64,000 nt of DNA from Jacaranda mimosifolia (GCA_018894105.1 CM032127.1:1397001-1461000), one strand, 5' to 3'. Counted from the first letter of the stretch, positions 12,400 through 24,276 are shown. Translations and numbers: made by a program. The notes: generated by a model not told the origin, from the sequence alone.

Positions 12400-13618
12400 G
12401 AGGTAGGTAGACCTAGCCAATGTCAAACCCTAAATATAAATTATACAAAGTGAAAATGAAGTAGAGCCCGCCTTTCCCTTAGAGTTCGCTTCAATTTGCA
12501 ATAATTTATGTAGTCCCTTGCTGTTTGTTCATCGAATATAAGGTGGTCCTTCTTTCGGATCCTGTAATATCCATTGCAATATGCTGCAAGAAAAGGTGTA
12601 TGAGGTACCGGAAAAGTTTTAGACAAAATAAAATTAAAAGTAAGTGTATTTGAATGGATGGAAGAACTAGCTCTAGCTAGCCCCTTTTGCTTCAAATAGG
12701 TTTTGAGGGTGTGAAGAAAGACATCATTTCTAAACACATGTACACAAGAACTAAGTAAAAACTGCAAAAAGTATTACAAAAAACTGCAAGAAACCAAGAG
12801 AAATTCGATAAAAATGGAAAAAGTGAGGAGAGAAAGGGAAAGCAATATATATATATATTAATTTGATCTCACTGAATTTCGACCTGAGAATGACTAACAG
12901 TTTAGCTTCTGAATCATATGTAGTATATATATGCCAATCTTACTGATGGTTCCTTCAGAACTACTTGGTTTTCTTTGCTTAGAAATTACAAAGAAAGAAG
13001 AATTTCACAGAATGACAAAATCCCCACAGCAGACCCAATTTACAGAAACTTAAGCCAAGATTTTCCTGCTGCAAGAAAAGCGCAAATATTGTGAGTTCTG
13101 GTGTGTGATTTTGTCAATATATGAGGGGAAAACCACAGAAATCAGTCCTAAAAGTACCAACCTCAGTGCACAAAATGATATTTAGGGAGAAAAGAAAGCA
13201 AACCTCAAATTTAGGGCTTTTCTCAAGATCTAAGCTTTTGTGAGATTGGTGTATACAAATCCCTCAAAAACCACCAAATCCAGAAACCCTAAGCTTTGAT
13301 TTCCTCCTCGGATTTTGCAACAACCCCAATCCCCACCCCCAACCCAAAATAAAAAGAAAAAAGTAGTACTAATTTTATTATAATAAAATTAGCAATAATT
13401 GAGGAAGCCCTTGATGCTGAAAACTAATTCAAATGGGAAAACTTCATCATAACATGCTATAAAAAAAATACAATAAAATGGAAAAGGGGTTCACAAAATA
13501 CATTAGGGCTACAGAAATGGACAATTTGCAGGATCATTTACAAAATTAACACACACACACACACACTAGGAAATCACAAAGGGAGAAAACATGCAGAATT
13601 GCAGATAAACCAAGATTA

Positions 13619-13682
<64 letters not shown>
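12400..13682 (-). ncRNA. Possible 3' exons of the MIR156 primary transcript
   Basis: On the minus strand downstream of the MIR156 hairpin there are acceptor-like sequences (TTTCTTGCAG ending near 13075 and 12592). Plant MIR156 primary transcripts are often spliced past the hairpin. A 108-residue frame at 12441-12767 on the same strand has no recognisable domain. No protein gene is convincing here, so a non-coding tail is my preferred reading. It is inference only and would need transcript data. Confidence 0.35.

Positions 13683-13684
<2 letters not shown>
13545..13684. repeat. CA and compound (GT)n(GA)n microsatellites
   Basis: A short CA run at about 13550-13566 is followed by a compound tract at 13623-13684: roughly ten GT units, then about twenty GA units. 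The GA run touches the base of the MIR156 hairpin, so in the primary transcript the hairpin is followed by a long CU/CA tract. Confidence 0.95.
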
Positions 13685-13686
<2 letters not shown>

Positions 13687-13798
13687 GGTGGGGTGACAGA
13701 CAGAGAGTGAGCACCCATAGCTTCAAGCATGTAGAATTATTCATGCAAGAAAAACACCATGTGTGCTCACTCTCTTCTGTCACCTCCCTTACCCTTCA
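13683..13798 (-). ncRNA. MIR156: MIR156 precursor hairpin
   Basis: The minus strand carries TGACAGAAGAGAGTGAGCAC at 13763-13782, identical to canonical miR156, on the 5' arm. The 3' arm at 13693-13712 reads GCTCACTCTCTGTCTGTCAC, the star strand. The arms pair almost completely with one bulged G; flanks (GGGAGG with CCCCACC) and a GCATG/CATGC inner stem extend the fold. miR156 targets SPL transcription factor mRNAs and maintains the juvenile phase. A minus-strand TATA box sits about 275 bases upstream. The terminal loop region is about 49 bases, normal for this family. The identity of the mature sequence makes this call very strong; expression is not shown. Confidence 0.96.
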
Positions 13799-14057
13799 TC
13801 ATCAACAAATTTACTCAATTCCCACACAATAAATCAAGAAAAAGATGTATACATACACATGTATGTATAGCAAGAATTAAAGATTGTCTCAATGTATCAA
13901 GAACCCTAAATTTGGAAACCCTCAATTTTAAGAGCAAGAGCACTGTATTTTATTTTACATATATATATTTGCTAATAGTGGGCATGCACTGTTCCATTAG
14001 AAAAGGAACACTGCTTTTAGTTCTGATGTGTGAACAAATGATGCACCATTTGTGCCC

Positions 14058-14067
14058 TTTATATAGG
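14058..14067 (-). promoter_or_regulatory. TATA box of MIR156
   Basis: Read on the minus strand this is CCTATATAAA, a strong plant TATA box. It predicts a transcription start about 25-35 bases further, near 14030, some 250 bases before the miR156 hairpin. No protein-coding gene lies on this strand nearby. Confidence 0.75.
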
Positions 14068-14214
14068 ACGCCAAAGTCCAACGGTTGCCATCAGCCATCA
14101 ACCCTATGGAATAAATGTGGGTTTATCTTTTTATGGCCCTGTCCCAATATTTTATTGCAGCCCCCCAGATATCAATCTCTCTCTCACACACACACATATA
14201 TATATTTTTTATTT

Positions 14215-14315
14215 ATAAACACGTATATCAGGAGTCTATTATGACTCGAATTTTTGACCTCCTATATTATGTGGGAGACTTATACTGTTGGGTTACAGAC
14301 CACTCGTCACACATA
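14215..14315 (-). mobile_element. tRNA-derived SINE-like copy
   Basis: The minus strand reads GACGAGTGGTCTGTAACCCA, a CTCCCACATAATATAGGAGG block, AAAAATTCGAGTC in place of the B box, and GACTCCTGATATACGTG. It aligns with the copies at 5104-5205 and 56236-56365. It lies about 150 bases upstream of the MIR156 TATA box. Confidence 0.6.
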
Positions 14316-17039
14316 CACATATATGTATATATATGAATTGAGGATGAAAAAAATTCTTTGAATCTATTCAAGATCAAGTAATTAATAGTTCGAATCGAGT
14401 TGATGATAACGGATCAAATTGGTCAAGATTTATAAGTAAGGCGTTGTCCAACAAACTAAAAATCCTTCAAATGCTCAAATTAGCTATAAAACGGATTAAG
14501 ATAGTATAAAAAGGAGTAAAGTAGACAATAAGTTAGATGGGATTTAATAGGACATACTATAATGGGCATAATATATTATAATGAAGTGTTACTTGGCCGA
14601 CATAAAAAGAGTGATGTGGTGTAATTTGGAGTTTTTCAAACTTAAATATATTTGACTCGATCTATTTTAGACTTTCAGTTGAACCACTCAATTTCGACTC
14701 GATTAAAAAGGACACAAATCCCTATTATGTGAGAAGTTTCGTGTTCGATCCAAATAGGCGTCTTTGTGGACACTTTATGTGTGCCTCTTAGTTGTGGTCT
14801 TGTGGAGATTATACTTTCATCTTCTTTGATTTAATATTTGTTTTCTATTGATTTATTATAAAATTAATCTTCTTAATTTTATAATTAGATTTATAAAATT
14901 GTTGTAAAGGATACTTAAAAAAAAAAAAGAAAAAAAGTACACAAATCCCAACCTAATAAGGGCAAAATTGTAATTTCATCAATTTACATCCTCACCAAAA
15001 ATCCAACAAGAAAAAATGAAAATGAAAATCAGAATCCATAAATTCAATTACACTTACCAATGCATCTTGTAATTCTAAATCTTTTACCAGCCAATGGCGG
15101 CCACTATTTCAAATCAGAAGAAAGAAGACTCCTTAACAGTTATCTATGTCTGTCTCTGTGTGTGGTATAGTGTGGTCAACTCATTGAAAATGCTAAATGG
15201 ATGCCATTGTCACAGTAGGAAAGTCCAAAACGATAAGGATCTCCAAATATTAATTCATTGTATAATTTCTACTGAAATTGTTTATTATTATTTGAATTAA
15301 ATTTTATAGCATACATCAAATTTGAACATCTTTTAAGTTTATTGAAAGCCCAATTCAAGGTTAAGATTAATGATATAATTATACATCAGGAATTTTTTTA
15401 TTTATATAAGCAGGCACACTAGAAGTATGTTAAAATTTAAATTTCAAGTACACATCTATATCTATATTATTATAAAAAGAAAAGCTACTTTGTGTTTAAA
15501 GTGGAAGTTATTTGTGATTTTTTTACATAATTTACCCTTTAATTATTCCAACAACTAAAATGGGCTATGCAGTTTGAAGAATAAAATGGAGAATTCAGTA
15601 CAAAAAGATAGTTTGGATACCAAATTTACTAATATTCCAAATTTCTCCTCTAAGTTGCCCTTTAAAAGTAATGGTTCAATAAAGTCACAATTATACTTTT
15701 CACAAAATCCACAAATTCGTATTGTCAAATTTCATCTTCCATTATTTTCTTTATTATATCAAAACATCTAACACAATTTTAACTTTACTCATAATTTAAA
15801 TTATTTCATGTATTCATTTTAAATGATTCAATAAGTAGTTTAAACACGCAAAAATTGCGTGCAGCAAATGCTAGTATGCATAAATGTAAGAACAATGTTA
15901 TTAGGTCAGTTGATCACTCAATGCTCTTATATATATATATATATATATCTGAAAATGTTAAGATACTTAAACTCAATTTGTATTAAGTTCAATGAAAGGA
16001 ATTCAAGCCTGGCTTCGTAATAATGAAATTAAAGAGACAAAAACATAATTTAAACGAAAAATAGAATCAAGCTTTTAACAATGTCATTTTTCATTTGACT
16101 TAGATTAATTTTGAACCCTACACTTCAAATAATCTCAAAATAAGAGAATTAACATGTTTTTAATTATTAAATTCAATATCTACCTATTTATATATGTGCA
16201 ATTAAAGTGTCGCGAAATCACCGTTGACCCAATTTAATAGATTAAAAATATACAAGTTTTTTGAGCATTTTTGTACTGATGTAATTAAGTATTGAAATTT
16301 TAATATATCTATTATGCTCTTTACGTTGCTACATTTTGTGAAGATAAAATCACTGTATATATCAACGACATTTACAATATCTTATGAATTTGAATCTTTT
16401 ATACATTTAACGATAAATTTCGATATCAGCATATATAATATATGAATGATTCAACAATAATTCATATTAATAAACCAACTATATATTAAAAGAAAAAAGG
16501 GATTGACTAGGAAAGAATATGTTCACATAAGTTGAAAAAAAAAATCTATATATTATATATATAATATTATAGTAGGTATAGGAGTATAAATGGGGTATAG
16601 GAGTATAAATGTTAGGTTGATAGTAACATGAAGTTTATCAAATTATGGTGGGATGACGCCTTCTCTTCCCCCATCCCTTGAATGTGCATAAATGGGATCC
16701 CACACCTTTTCTCAGTTGCCATATGATTCCACTTCAGGAGAATGCCTACGTCATTGATTTCCCACTTTTGAGGATTTCTTCACCTTTTTTAAAAAAAGTT
16801 TCATCTACAGTAATTAATGTATTTTATTATCAAATTAAAAATATTTGAACAGCCAATGGAACCTTAACATATAGTGGTAACTTTTGTGGACGTATTATGT
16901 GATTTATATATATATATATATATATATATACTATTGAATGATTGAAAAGTTTTTGCCCAAATTAGATTCTTAATTCCCGCAACTAATCATGCACATAATT
17001 ATTGATATTATATTTCTGTGATTGTATTGACCTTTCTTA
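14316..17039. other. Gene-poor, AT-rich
   Basis: No coding sequence or RNA gene is supported. There are TA runs at about 15930-15948 and 16908-16931 and scattered low-complexity sequence. A B-box-like GTTCGATCC near 14733 may be a more decayed SINE copy. Confidence 0.5.
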
Positions 17040-17384
17040 TCGAAGAATGGACGTTAAACCTAACTTTCCTAAAAAACTAGTTCAAGAAATGAGAATTGCT
17101 CAAAGTTATATGTAGATATTATAATTTATTTATTTTATTGATATAGGACACTAACATACCCCATGTTTGTCCATAAATGAACATTTAGAATATGGAATAA
17201 CATGAAATGGATGACCCAATAATATTGGGTAGTCCAACATCGGAATGGGTGGCTCTGATACCATGTTAAAAAATGAATCTTGGGCCTAACTCACCCATTC
17301 CGATGTTGGACTACCCAATGTGATTGCCTAAGATCATATATAAAGACCACAACTTATTTATTTCACAAATGTGGGACACTAATA
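17040..17384 (-). mobile_element. TRIM-type miniature LTR retroelement remnant
   Basis: Read on the minus strand, a roughly 120-base repeat begins TATTAGTGTCC (17384) and ends TTAACA (17264). It is followed at once by TGGTATCAGAGCC (17251-17263), the standard primer-binding site matching initiator tRNA-Met. About 100 bases further a second, diverged repeat begins TGTTAGTGTCC (17156) and continues with similar AATAAATAAAT and GGCAATC/GAGCAATT blocks. There is no room for gag or pol, as in TRIM elements. A perfect 28-base inverted repeat (17224-17251 with 17292-17319) spans the LTR end and the start of the internal region. The outer edge of the second LTR is uncertain. Confidence 0.7.
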
Positions 17385-17954
17385 CTACTTATACTGTATA
17401 CCAATGGCATCACAAATACATTTATTCACTATATAATTGAATTACTTGATTAGGGCTAGAATTGAACCCCCCCCCCCCCCACACACACACAAAAATCCAT
17501 TTCTTGATCACTTATGAAAAAGTGAAGGGGGCCATTCAGGATATAACTTAGTTTAAATTTGTCTAAAATATATATAATTTGAAGTGAGCAAGGGATTCTT
17601 TTCTTAATTATCTAGATCGAATTGTTGAATGAACTATTTGTTATCAGACAATTTTAAAAGTACAAATCATTAGAGTTGTTGGTGTTACTGGCAAAAATTC
17701 TCTAGACGATCAAGTCAGTAAGGTAAGAATGAAGTTTAATAAGGTGAAGTATATAAAAAGAGTAATGCGAGAATCAAGAATTTTACTTAGGAAATATCTG
17801 AAATATCTTGCATTATTATTGATAGTAAAAGAATAGTGATGCGGTGATAAGGACACGTGACATCATCCAAATCGTTCCCTATTATTCAATCTAGTCCATA
17901 AAAAAAAAGACATGGATCCAACAAGCAAACAAGTAAAACATTATGAGTTATAAT

Positions 17955-18284
17955 TAGGGATGCAAACGAGTTGAGCCGACTCGTGAGTCAAGTTGAATCA
18001 AACTCAAGTCGATTTCAAGCCGTCTCAGTCTGTATCTAGACTCGAGGTTCACAAGCGAGTATGTAATTAAATACTATTTTTATTTTATTAATAAATAAAT
18101 ATTGTATTACTATTTTTTTATTTCTAGTTCGAACTCAAACTCGAGATGGAGCCTATAGTTTTTTACAATCATTTCTCCATTAGAGCCTTATCGAGTCAGG
18201 CTCGAGATTAAAATTTTAATATATAATTCGAGCTCGAATTTGAGCTCGAAAATTTTGTCCAAACTCGACTCGACTTCACCCCTA
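17955..18284. mobile_element. hAT-type MITE (TAGGG...CCCTA)
   Basis: A 330-base element begins TAGGGATGCAAACGAGTTGA and its other end, on the opposite strand, begins TAGGGGTGAAGTCGAGTCGA. The flanks GTTATAAT and CTTATAAT (17947-17954, 18285-18292) match at seven of eight bases, as expected for a hAT target duplication. The interior has many CTCGA and GAGCTCGA motifs. Related sequence is present at about 62314-62700. Confidence 0.75.
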
Positions 18285-18878
18285 CTTATAATACCACATC
18301 AAAATCAATTTTATAGTTTGTCCAAAGATCAAACTAAGTGCTTGCACGCATGGAACATTTCAAAATTGAAGAAATCAAAAAACAAGAAAAGAAAATATAT
18401 TGGTCTACTAATGAATATATAAGGACCATGGCTGAAAATAATATTGATAATAAACAGTGGGACGCAATAAAATATAATAAATACAGTAAGAGAAGGCTTT
18501 TTCTTTATGAAAAAGGATAAAGGAAAAGAGGATAAAGGCAATGCTGATGAACCGATCGATCATCATCAGCCAATAGCAGCTCAACAGCGAGTGAGTGGGT
18601 TTAATAAACCCACGCGTAGATCTTGTGCGGCTCCAAAGCATCTTGACGTATATATGCTTTGAATTAATTTAATTAAAAATAAAATAAAAAAATAATATTG
18701 GTGAAGAATACGTTCCAAAACATCTATACAAAGGCGTACTTTGCGGGATCGTCACAACATTCCCACCCACATACCCTCGTAGTGGGCATGTTGCAAAATG
18801 CTAGCTAATATGTGATGGTAAAGTACATGTTCATAGGGAGAACCTAATAGTTCTCTAGGGTTGGATTATACGAACTTG

Positions 18879-18912
<34 letters not shown>

Positions 18913-19400
18913 CGCGCGCGCGTGTGCGCACGCACACGTATTTATTGATTGTGTAAGATAAGTGAATTAGTATATGAGTTAGATAAATTTATCGACGCAT
19001 ATTCGAAGAGTAGTAACTGTGTTGATATCAAGTTTTGTCTCATATTGAAAGAGATAAAGTACTATTTGAAATAGTTTATAAGTTATATCCTTCTCGTACA
19101 CATATTAGAATGTCTTTTTATAAGGATAAAACTCTAGATGTGTGTATGTGGAATAATATCTTATAAGATCAAGTCTTCCATACCTGATGCTGAATTTTAA
19201 TATCATCAATAGTGTCATCACAACAGCCATATACCACTTCTCGAGCTCATCGACTGGAAATTTATCATGATATTAAATTTTATTCTATATTAAAAGAGTG
19301 TAGAGCTTTAAAATATTCTATAAGCTATTAAAATAGAAGTAATTGGTCGGTTTAAATACGTATATATTTTTTTTTCTATAATTCAAATATTTTTTGTATA
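18285..19400. other. Gene-poor stretch with a long alternating repeat
   Basis: No gene is supported. From about 18877 to 18941 the sequence alternates strictly between purine and pyrimidine: TA units, then TG, then CG, then a mixed tail. This is reported below as a possible Z-DNA tract. Confidence 0.5.
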
Positions 19401-19406
19401 ACTTGG

Positions 19407-19790
19407 AGGGTGTTTCGGTGAGCTTATAAACTTCTTTAAAATATTTTATAAGATGTTCAAAAGCTTGTAAGATTTTAAAGAGTGTTTGGTAATTTTATTT
19501 TGAAAAAGAGCTTATTAGCTTCAAAAATAAGATGTTAGAAGCTTATAAACTCTTTTTAAAAAGTAAGAAATTCCTAACTTATTTTGAATATTTTAATAAG
19601 TTTTCTTAATTTTATTCATATTAGAATTGTCATTACTAACATTTTATAAGCTCTAAAATCTTATTTTATCCAAATATTTTAAAATTTTATTTTTTAAAAA
19701 AGATCTAACATCTTATAAATTCCAAAAATATCTTATAAAATACAGAAACTTATAAGATCTTTTAAATAAGTTTAGCCAAATACCCTCTTA
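19407..19790. mobile_element. MITE with GGGTGTTT ends and ATCTTATAAG-rich interior
   Basis: The left end reads GAGGGTGTTTCGGTGAGCTT and the right end on the opposite strand reads GAGGGTATTTGGCTAAACTT. The inside is full of inverted TTATAAG/CTTATAA motifs and would fold on itself. A relative is at about 23055-23237. I could not identify a convincing target-site duplication, so the superfamily is unassigned. Confidence 0.55.
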
Positions 19791-22071
19791 ATTCTATCAA
19801 TAGATTGCATGACCACATAATACATCATTAGACCACCATAAATATCTTGAAGAATATTTTATAATTGATTAAATGATTGAAGAGGGAGGGTTTGCATTAT
19901 AAACAGTTGTGGCTAGTTAAGATGGGGAATTGAATAGCTAGGTAGGTAGATTTAGGTTTCACTAATTAGGCAACAATCCACTTAATTAAAGAAGTTGATT
20001 AGTACATATGATTTGTACTAGATTAGTCCAATATGCTTGTACTTAGTAATAGGTTGCTGGTCCAATAATGACATAGTGAGGGTACAACTTGATGTGATGA
20101 CATTAAAGCTTTCCCTTTATGGAAGTGGTGGATTCCTTGAGGTGGCAATGGGGTTCCCACGACTTTCCCATTCTAGCATATCTTGGTGGAATAATATTAT
20201 TTGCTTGCATTTATTCATTGGTTTTGATTTTCCTCAACTTTTCTTCTAGTTGGGGAATTATATATTTTCTTATATGGTCTCAAAACGTCTCATGTAATTA
20301 TGATAATTCATGTGATGGGCATAACTGTAATTTTTGAGAAGTTTATACTCATCGTGTCTAGTATTGAATGTATCAGCATTCATTTTATTAATATTTCAAA
20401 TCAATTATGGGACCTGTTTGACACCTTAATGGACACTTAATGTTGTATTAAATGATCTTATTTGGTTGCTTTTCGTTTATATAATGCATACAGATTTAAT
20501 TGCTGGTTAGGCAAACTCGATAACCCACAATAAAAAATCCATTTTCTTGTGATTACGAAGTTTATTGGAATGTGAAAATATGATATTCTTGAAATACAGA
20601 ATTCCACTTTTCTTAACTACCCAAAGTTTCGATATATTTCGCAATCAAACAATATCTACTAGTGCTTTTTTGATTGATGGGGTCTTACCGCTTTTTTGAT
20701 TGACAAATGGTGACAAAATGAAAGAAAAATGTGGAATGGTGCATGCATGTAGTAAATTGACTTTTGAATGTGTAGAGATATATCTCTTTTGAGATTATAT
20801 TCTGAATTGAGAATTTATTCTTGTGGTTATATGATATTACAAATCAATAGATTAATTATTGATTGATAATCATTCAATCTTGATAATATTTATATACATA
20901 GACGGAGCCGAGTGGGCTGATAGGGGCAGCCGCCCCTCTCTTAAAATATTAAAATTTAATTTTTTATATTGAAAATTTTAAAATATTATAATTTTGCTAT
21001 TCCCTCAAATTATAAAATTGTCATTCCTTTTATTGAAAATATGCCCATTGTCATTGTCATTGTCCTTCTTTGTCTTTCTATTTTTCTTGTATCTATTATT
21101 TTGAAACTATATATTTTGAATGATTGTATGTATGATAAAAAAAAATTATATTTTTGATAATTTAGAATTTCGTCATCCATAATAAAAAATTCTGACTCCA
21201 TCCCTGTTATATACCCACCTCGGATACAATTTAAAAGATGAAATAATATTTCACACTTGTATCATAATAAAAGATAACCAAAAAACATTACATAAATGTA
21301 TGCTAAATTAAACAAATTAAATTTCCAATTATCCACAACTACCCTAACACAATTCCTCATTTAATTTTTAAATAAAATAAAGGGTGTGAAAAAAAGAAAA
21401 AAAAAAGTTGATTGGTGGCAGCCCAACTTGGGTTGATTTGATTGATAAGAATCTTGTGGCATCAAGGGAAGATAATATTTCTTTTTTGTGAGTGGTCAAA
21501 GGGCTTTAGCATGTTCCCCTCCTCATTCTATCTTCTCCTCCTTTCACTTTCGGCGGCACCGCAACTGGGAATGTTTGTGAGACGTGGATTCACTCATGCG
21601 TTCCACGTGGCACGGATCACTAGCTTTTCCGTGGCGGCTGCAGCCCAGCCACAGGATCTGTTTTGACCTTTTTTTAAAGTACGGTGGTGATTGTAGTCAC
21701 GTGTCACAAATCAATACATCTGTCACCCGCAGTGGTTTTTATTTCACAAAACTATCTCAAATTTTCTTTTAAACAAAATAAAATAAATTAAAAATAAAAG
21801 ATTTTATGAATTTCATTTTCATTGAATTGGATTTGGGTCATAGTTATTATTCAAAAAGTAAAATTCACCATTTCATCAAATTGTCATTTATAGATAGTTA
21901 TACGTTAAAAAATTATTAAAATTTAAACCTCAAACATTGCAATTATATATATAAGAGTGTCGCCACTGAGCCAACTGCTGAGTTGTTGACACGGAAAAGG
22001 AGGCTAGAAATGAGATAGAAAAGACCAAATTAAGGTGAAAAAGATCTTTTCATAGTTCGTGTAGTCCTAAA
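19791..22071. other. Gene-poor region
   Basis: No coding gene is supported. Around 20900-21205 a stretch begins GACGGAGCCGAGTGGGCTGA and ends with sequence whose complement begins GGGATGGAGTCAGAAT, suggesting a decayed MITE. The 21430-21740 part is more GC-rich and is discussed in the findings. Confidence 0.45.
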
Positions 22072-22546
22072 TAGAGTTGGTAATGGGTCCGGATAAATTG
22101 AGGACACCCCTCCCCCTCGAATGGAGCGGGTTCAGGGTGAAACAAATGATTCTCGGGGTGGATGTCGGGTTTTGATTGTAAAAAATCACCCGATTCCGAG
22201 CGGGTTACAAGTTTAGATAAATCCACTCCGAATCTATCATGTTTAATAGTAATTATATTATATATATAAGTATTCAGTAGGCATTATATCATATTAGAAA
22301 ATTAGGGCTTTTCTTCTTTTTTACTTGTTTCAATTTTATTTTCTCTCAAACCCTCTACCCACACAGGCACAATAGGCAAGAGGGGGGGGGGGGGGATATT
22401 AATAATAATAATAAAAGGATTAGGTAAGTCCAACCCGTCGGTTCAAGGCCAAAATGGGGGACGGGATGGGGCGGGTTTTGGGTCTCTCAAGTGTCATGTG
22501 GGGTGGGTCATGGTTCCTACTAGCCCCTGCCCCATTGCCGTCCCTA
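22072..22546. mobile_element. hAT-type MITE with exact 8-base target duplication
   Basis: The element begins TAGAGTTGGTAATGGGTCCG and its other end on the opposite strand begins TAGGGACGGCAATGGGGCAG. It is flanked on both sides by GTCCTAAA (22064-22071 and 22547-22554), an exact 8-base duplication typical of hAT insertion. The interior is rich in GGGGCGGG and GGGTGG. Confidence 0.85.
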
Positions 22547-23054
22547 GTCCTAAATATGATCATAAACGCTAAAAGCACAAAAACAGTTTGAGATATAGGG
22601 ATATTTTGAACAATAACTTTTCAATGCTCAAACTACTAAAATATAGATATAAATATTTTGGGAGAATAAATGAGTAATAATTGAGATTATGTACTTAATA
22701 AAGGACAATTATTAGACTATTTATAGTAAGTGACACATATAAGTAAATGAGGTTGATGTGTTGGATTCGTACCACTTGAACTAGGCTTGAAACCAAATAT
22801 AGGGTCTTTTGCCTAAGTGTAATTTTTTGTCTCTCAAAATTCAATTTATAAATGTTTGATGAATAATATTTATGTCAAATATATAGAGTCATAAATTATT
22901 CTAAATAAATTAATACCTTTGACCTCCTTCTGGGAAAAAAAAAGGGTACATGAATTGAGTTGGAATGCTGATAAAATAGAATCACAAGTCATAATGATGA
23001 ACCACACAAATGAATCTTGAATCACATATAACAATTAATTGAGTTATACTTTTT

Positions 23055-23237
23055 ATTTAAAGAGTTTGTCAATATTTTAAATATTAAAAGAACTTATAAG
23101 ATCATAATATTTAATTTTAACAGTTTATAAGTTGTTACTTCAAAAATTTTACCAAATACTTCCTTACATCTTATAAGTTTTCAAAATATCTTATAATATA
23201 TTTTGATAAACTCATAAGCTCACCCAAACACCTTTAA
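23055..23237. mobile_element. Short MITE related to 19407-19790
   Basis: The right end on the opposite strand reads AAAGGTGTTTGGGTGAGCTT, close to the left end of the 19407 element. The left end (AAAGAGTTTGTCAATATT) is diverged. The interior again holds CTTATAAG motifs. Boundaries are approximate. Confidence 0.45.
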
Positions 23238-23619
23238 TAAATTCCTAATTTATTTTATATGTTATAAACTCCAAAATATTGATAAACTAAAAAGGAATTC
23301 CATTTAAAATTTTTCACATATGAAAGCCACATGGAAAATAAAAATAAGACCTCTATTTTTAAATTATCATCGATGTTAATTTTTGTTTATAATTACTTCT
23401 ACTTTTAGCTTTAATTAAAAGAAATTGCTTGCCATCTTCTAACATCTCAGCCATAGGGCTTCATGTGGCCCAAAAATAAGTAACAACTTTAATGGACTTA
23501 TAGTGTGATGGGCCCAAATTATGGATTTACAAGCTTTCTCCCTAAGCGTACCAATTGATCAAGATACAATTATTATAGTTTAGTAAACAATTAATCCAAT
23601 AACATTGTCATCATAGTTC

Positions 23620-24276
23620 TAGGGCTATTAACGGGTCGGACATGCTATATTTGAATTTGAATCTAATTATCAAAATTTATATCTGAATCCGACCCGAAAT
23701 TCTATAAGATCTTTGTTAGTCAGTACTATATTCGAATCTGATGGATATCCGAAATTCAATTAAAAAATTCAACTTATTTTTTTCTTTCTTTCTTTTAAAT
23801 TTTATAAAAATATTGTATTTATAAAGCATATATATGTCATATTTGAACTTTTAACAACTTTTTGATATATATTAGTCTAAAAATTAAATATTTGAATACT
23901 AAATTCTTATTTCACATTATATTAATGTATAGACGAACTGTTAAATGTTATTATGTTGGAGATTTTACCAACATCTCTCTTATTTTAGGTTAAAGACTCA
24001 ATATTAATAATATAATATAAATATTAATGTAGATATTATATCAATATAATATATAGATTTTATTTTAAAATCTTTATTAATATTATATATAAAGTATTAA
24101 TTTAATAAAAATATTAAAGTTCGATTTCACATCTTTAATGAATTGGATTGCTTAATTCCATATCCAATCCACTTATTTTAGATTACAAATGTTTATAATC
24201 GAATTTAATCAATTGGATAAAAAAAAATTAAATTCGGATCGAATTCGAATTAAAATCCGATCCATTGACAATCCTA
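23620..24276. mobile_element. hAT-type MITE, copy A
   Basis: A 657-base element begins TAGGGCTATTAACGGGTCGG and its opposite end begins TAGGATTGTCAATGGATCGG. The flanks CATAGTTC and CATATTTG agree at six of eight bases. It is homologous along its whole length to the element at 34525-35202, with shared blocks such as TTTGTTAGTCAGTAC and AAAAATATTGTATT. No transposase is encoded. Confidence 0.7.

Noticed and set aside
12441..12767. 108-residue minus-strand frame downstream of MIR156
   Set aside because: A splice acceptor lies inside it, it has no known domain and it is probably part of the primary miRNA transcript or chance.
14710..14800. Possible fifth SINE copy with GTTCGATCC
   Set aside because: Only the B-box-like motif and a nearby TATGTGAGAAG resemble the family; the rest does not align by eye.
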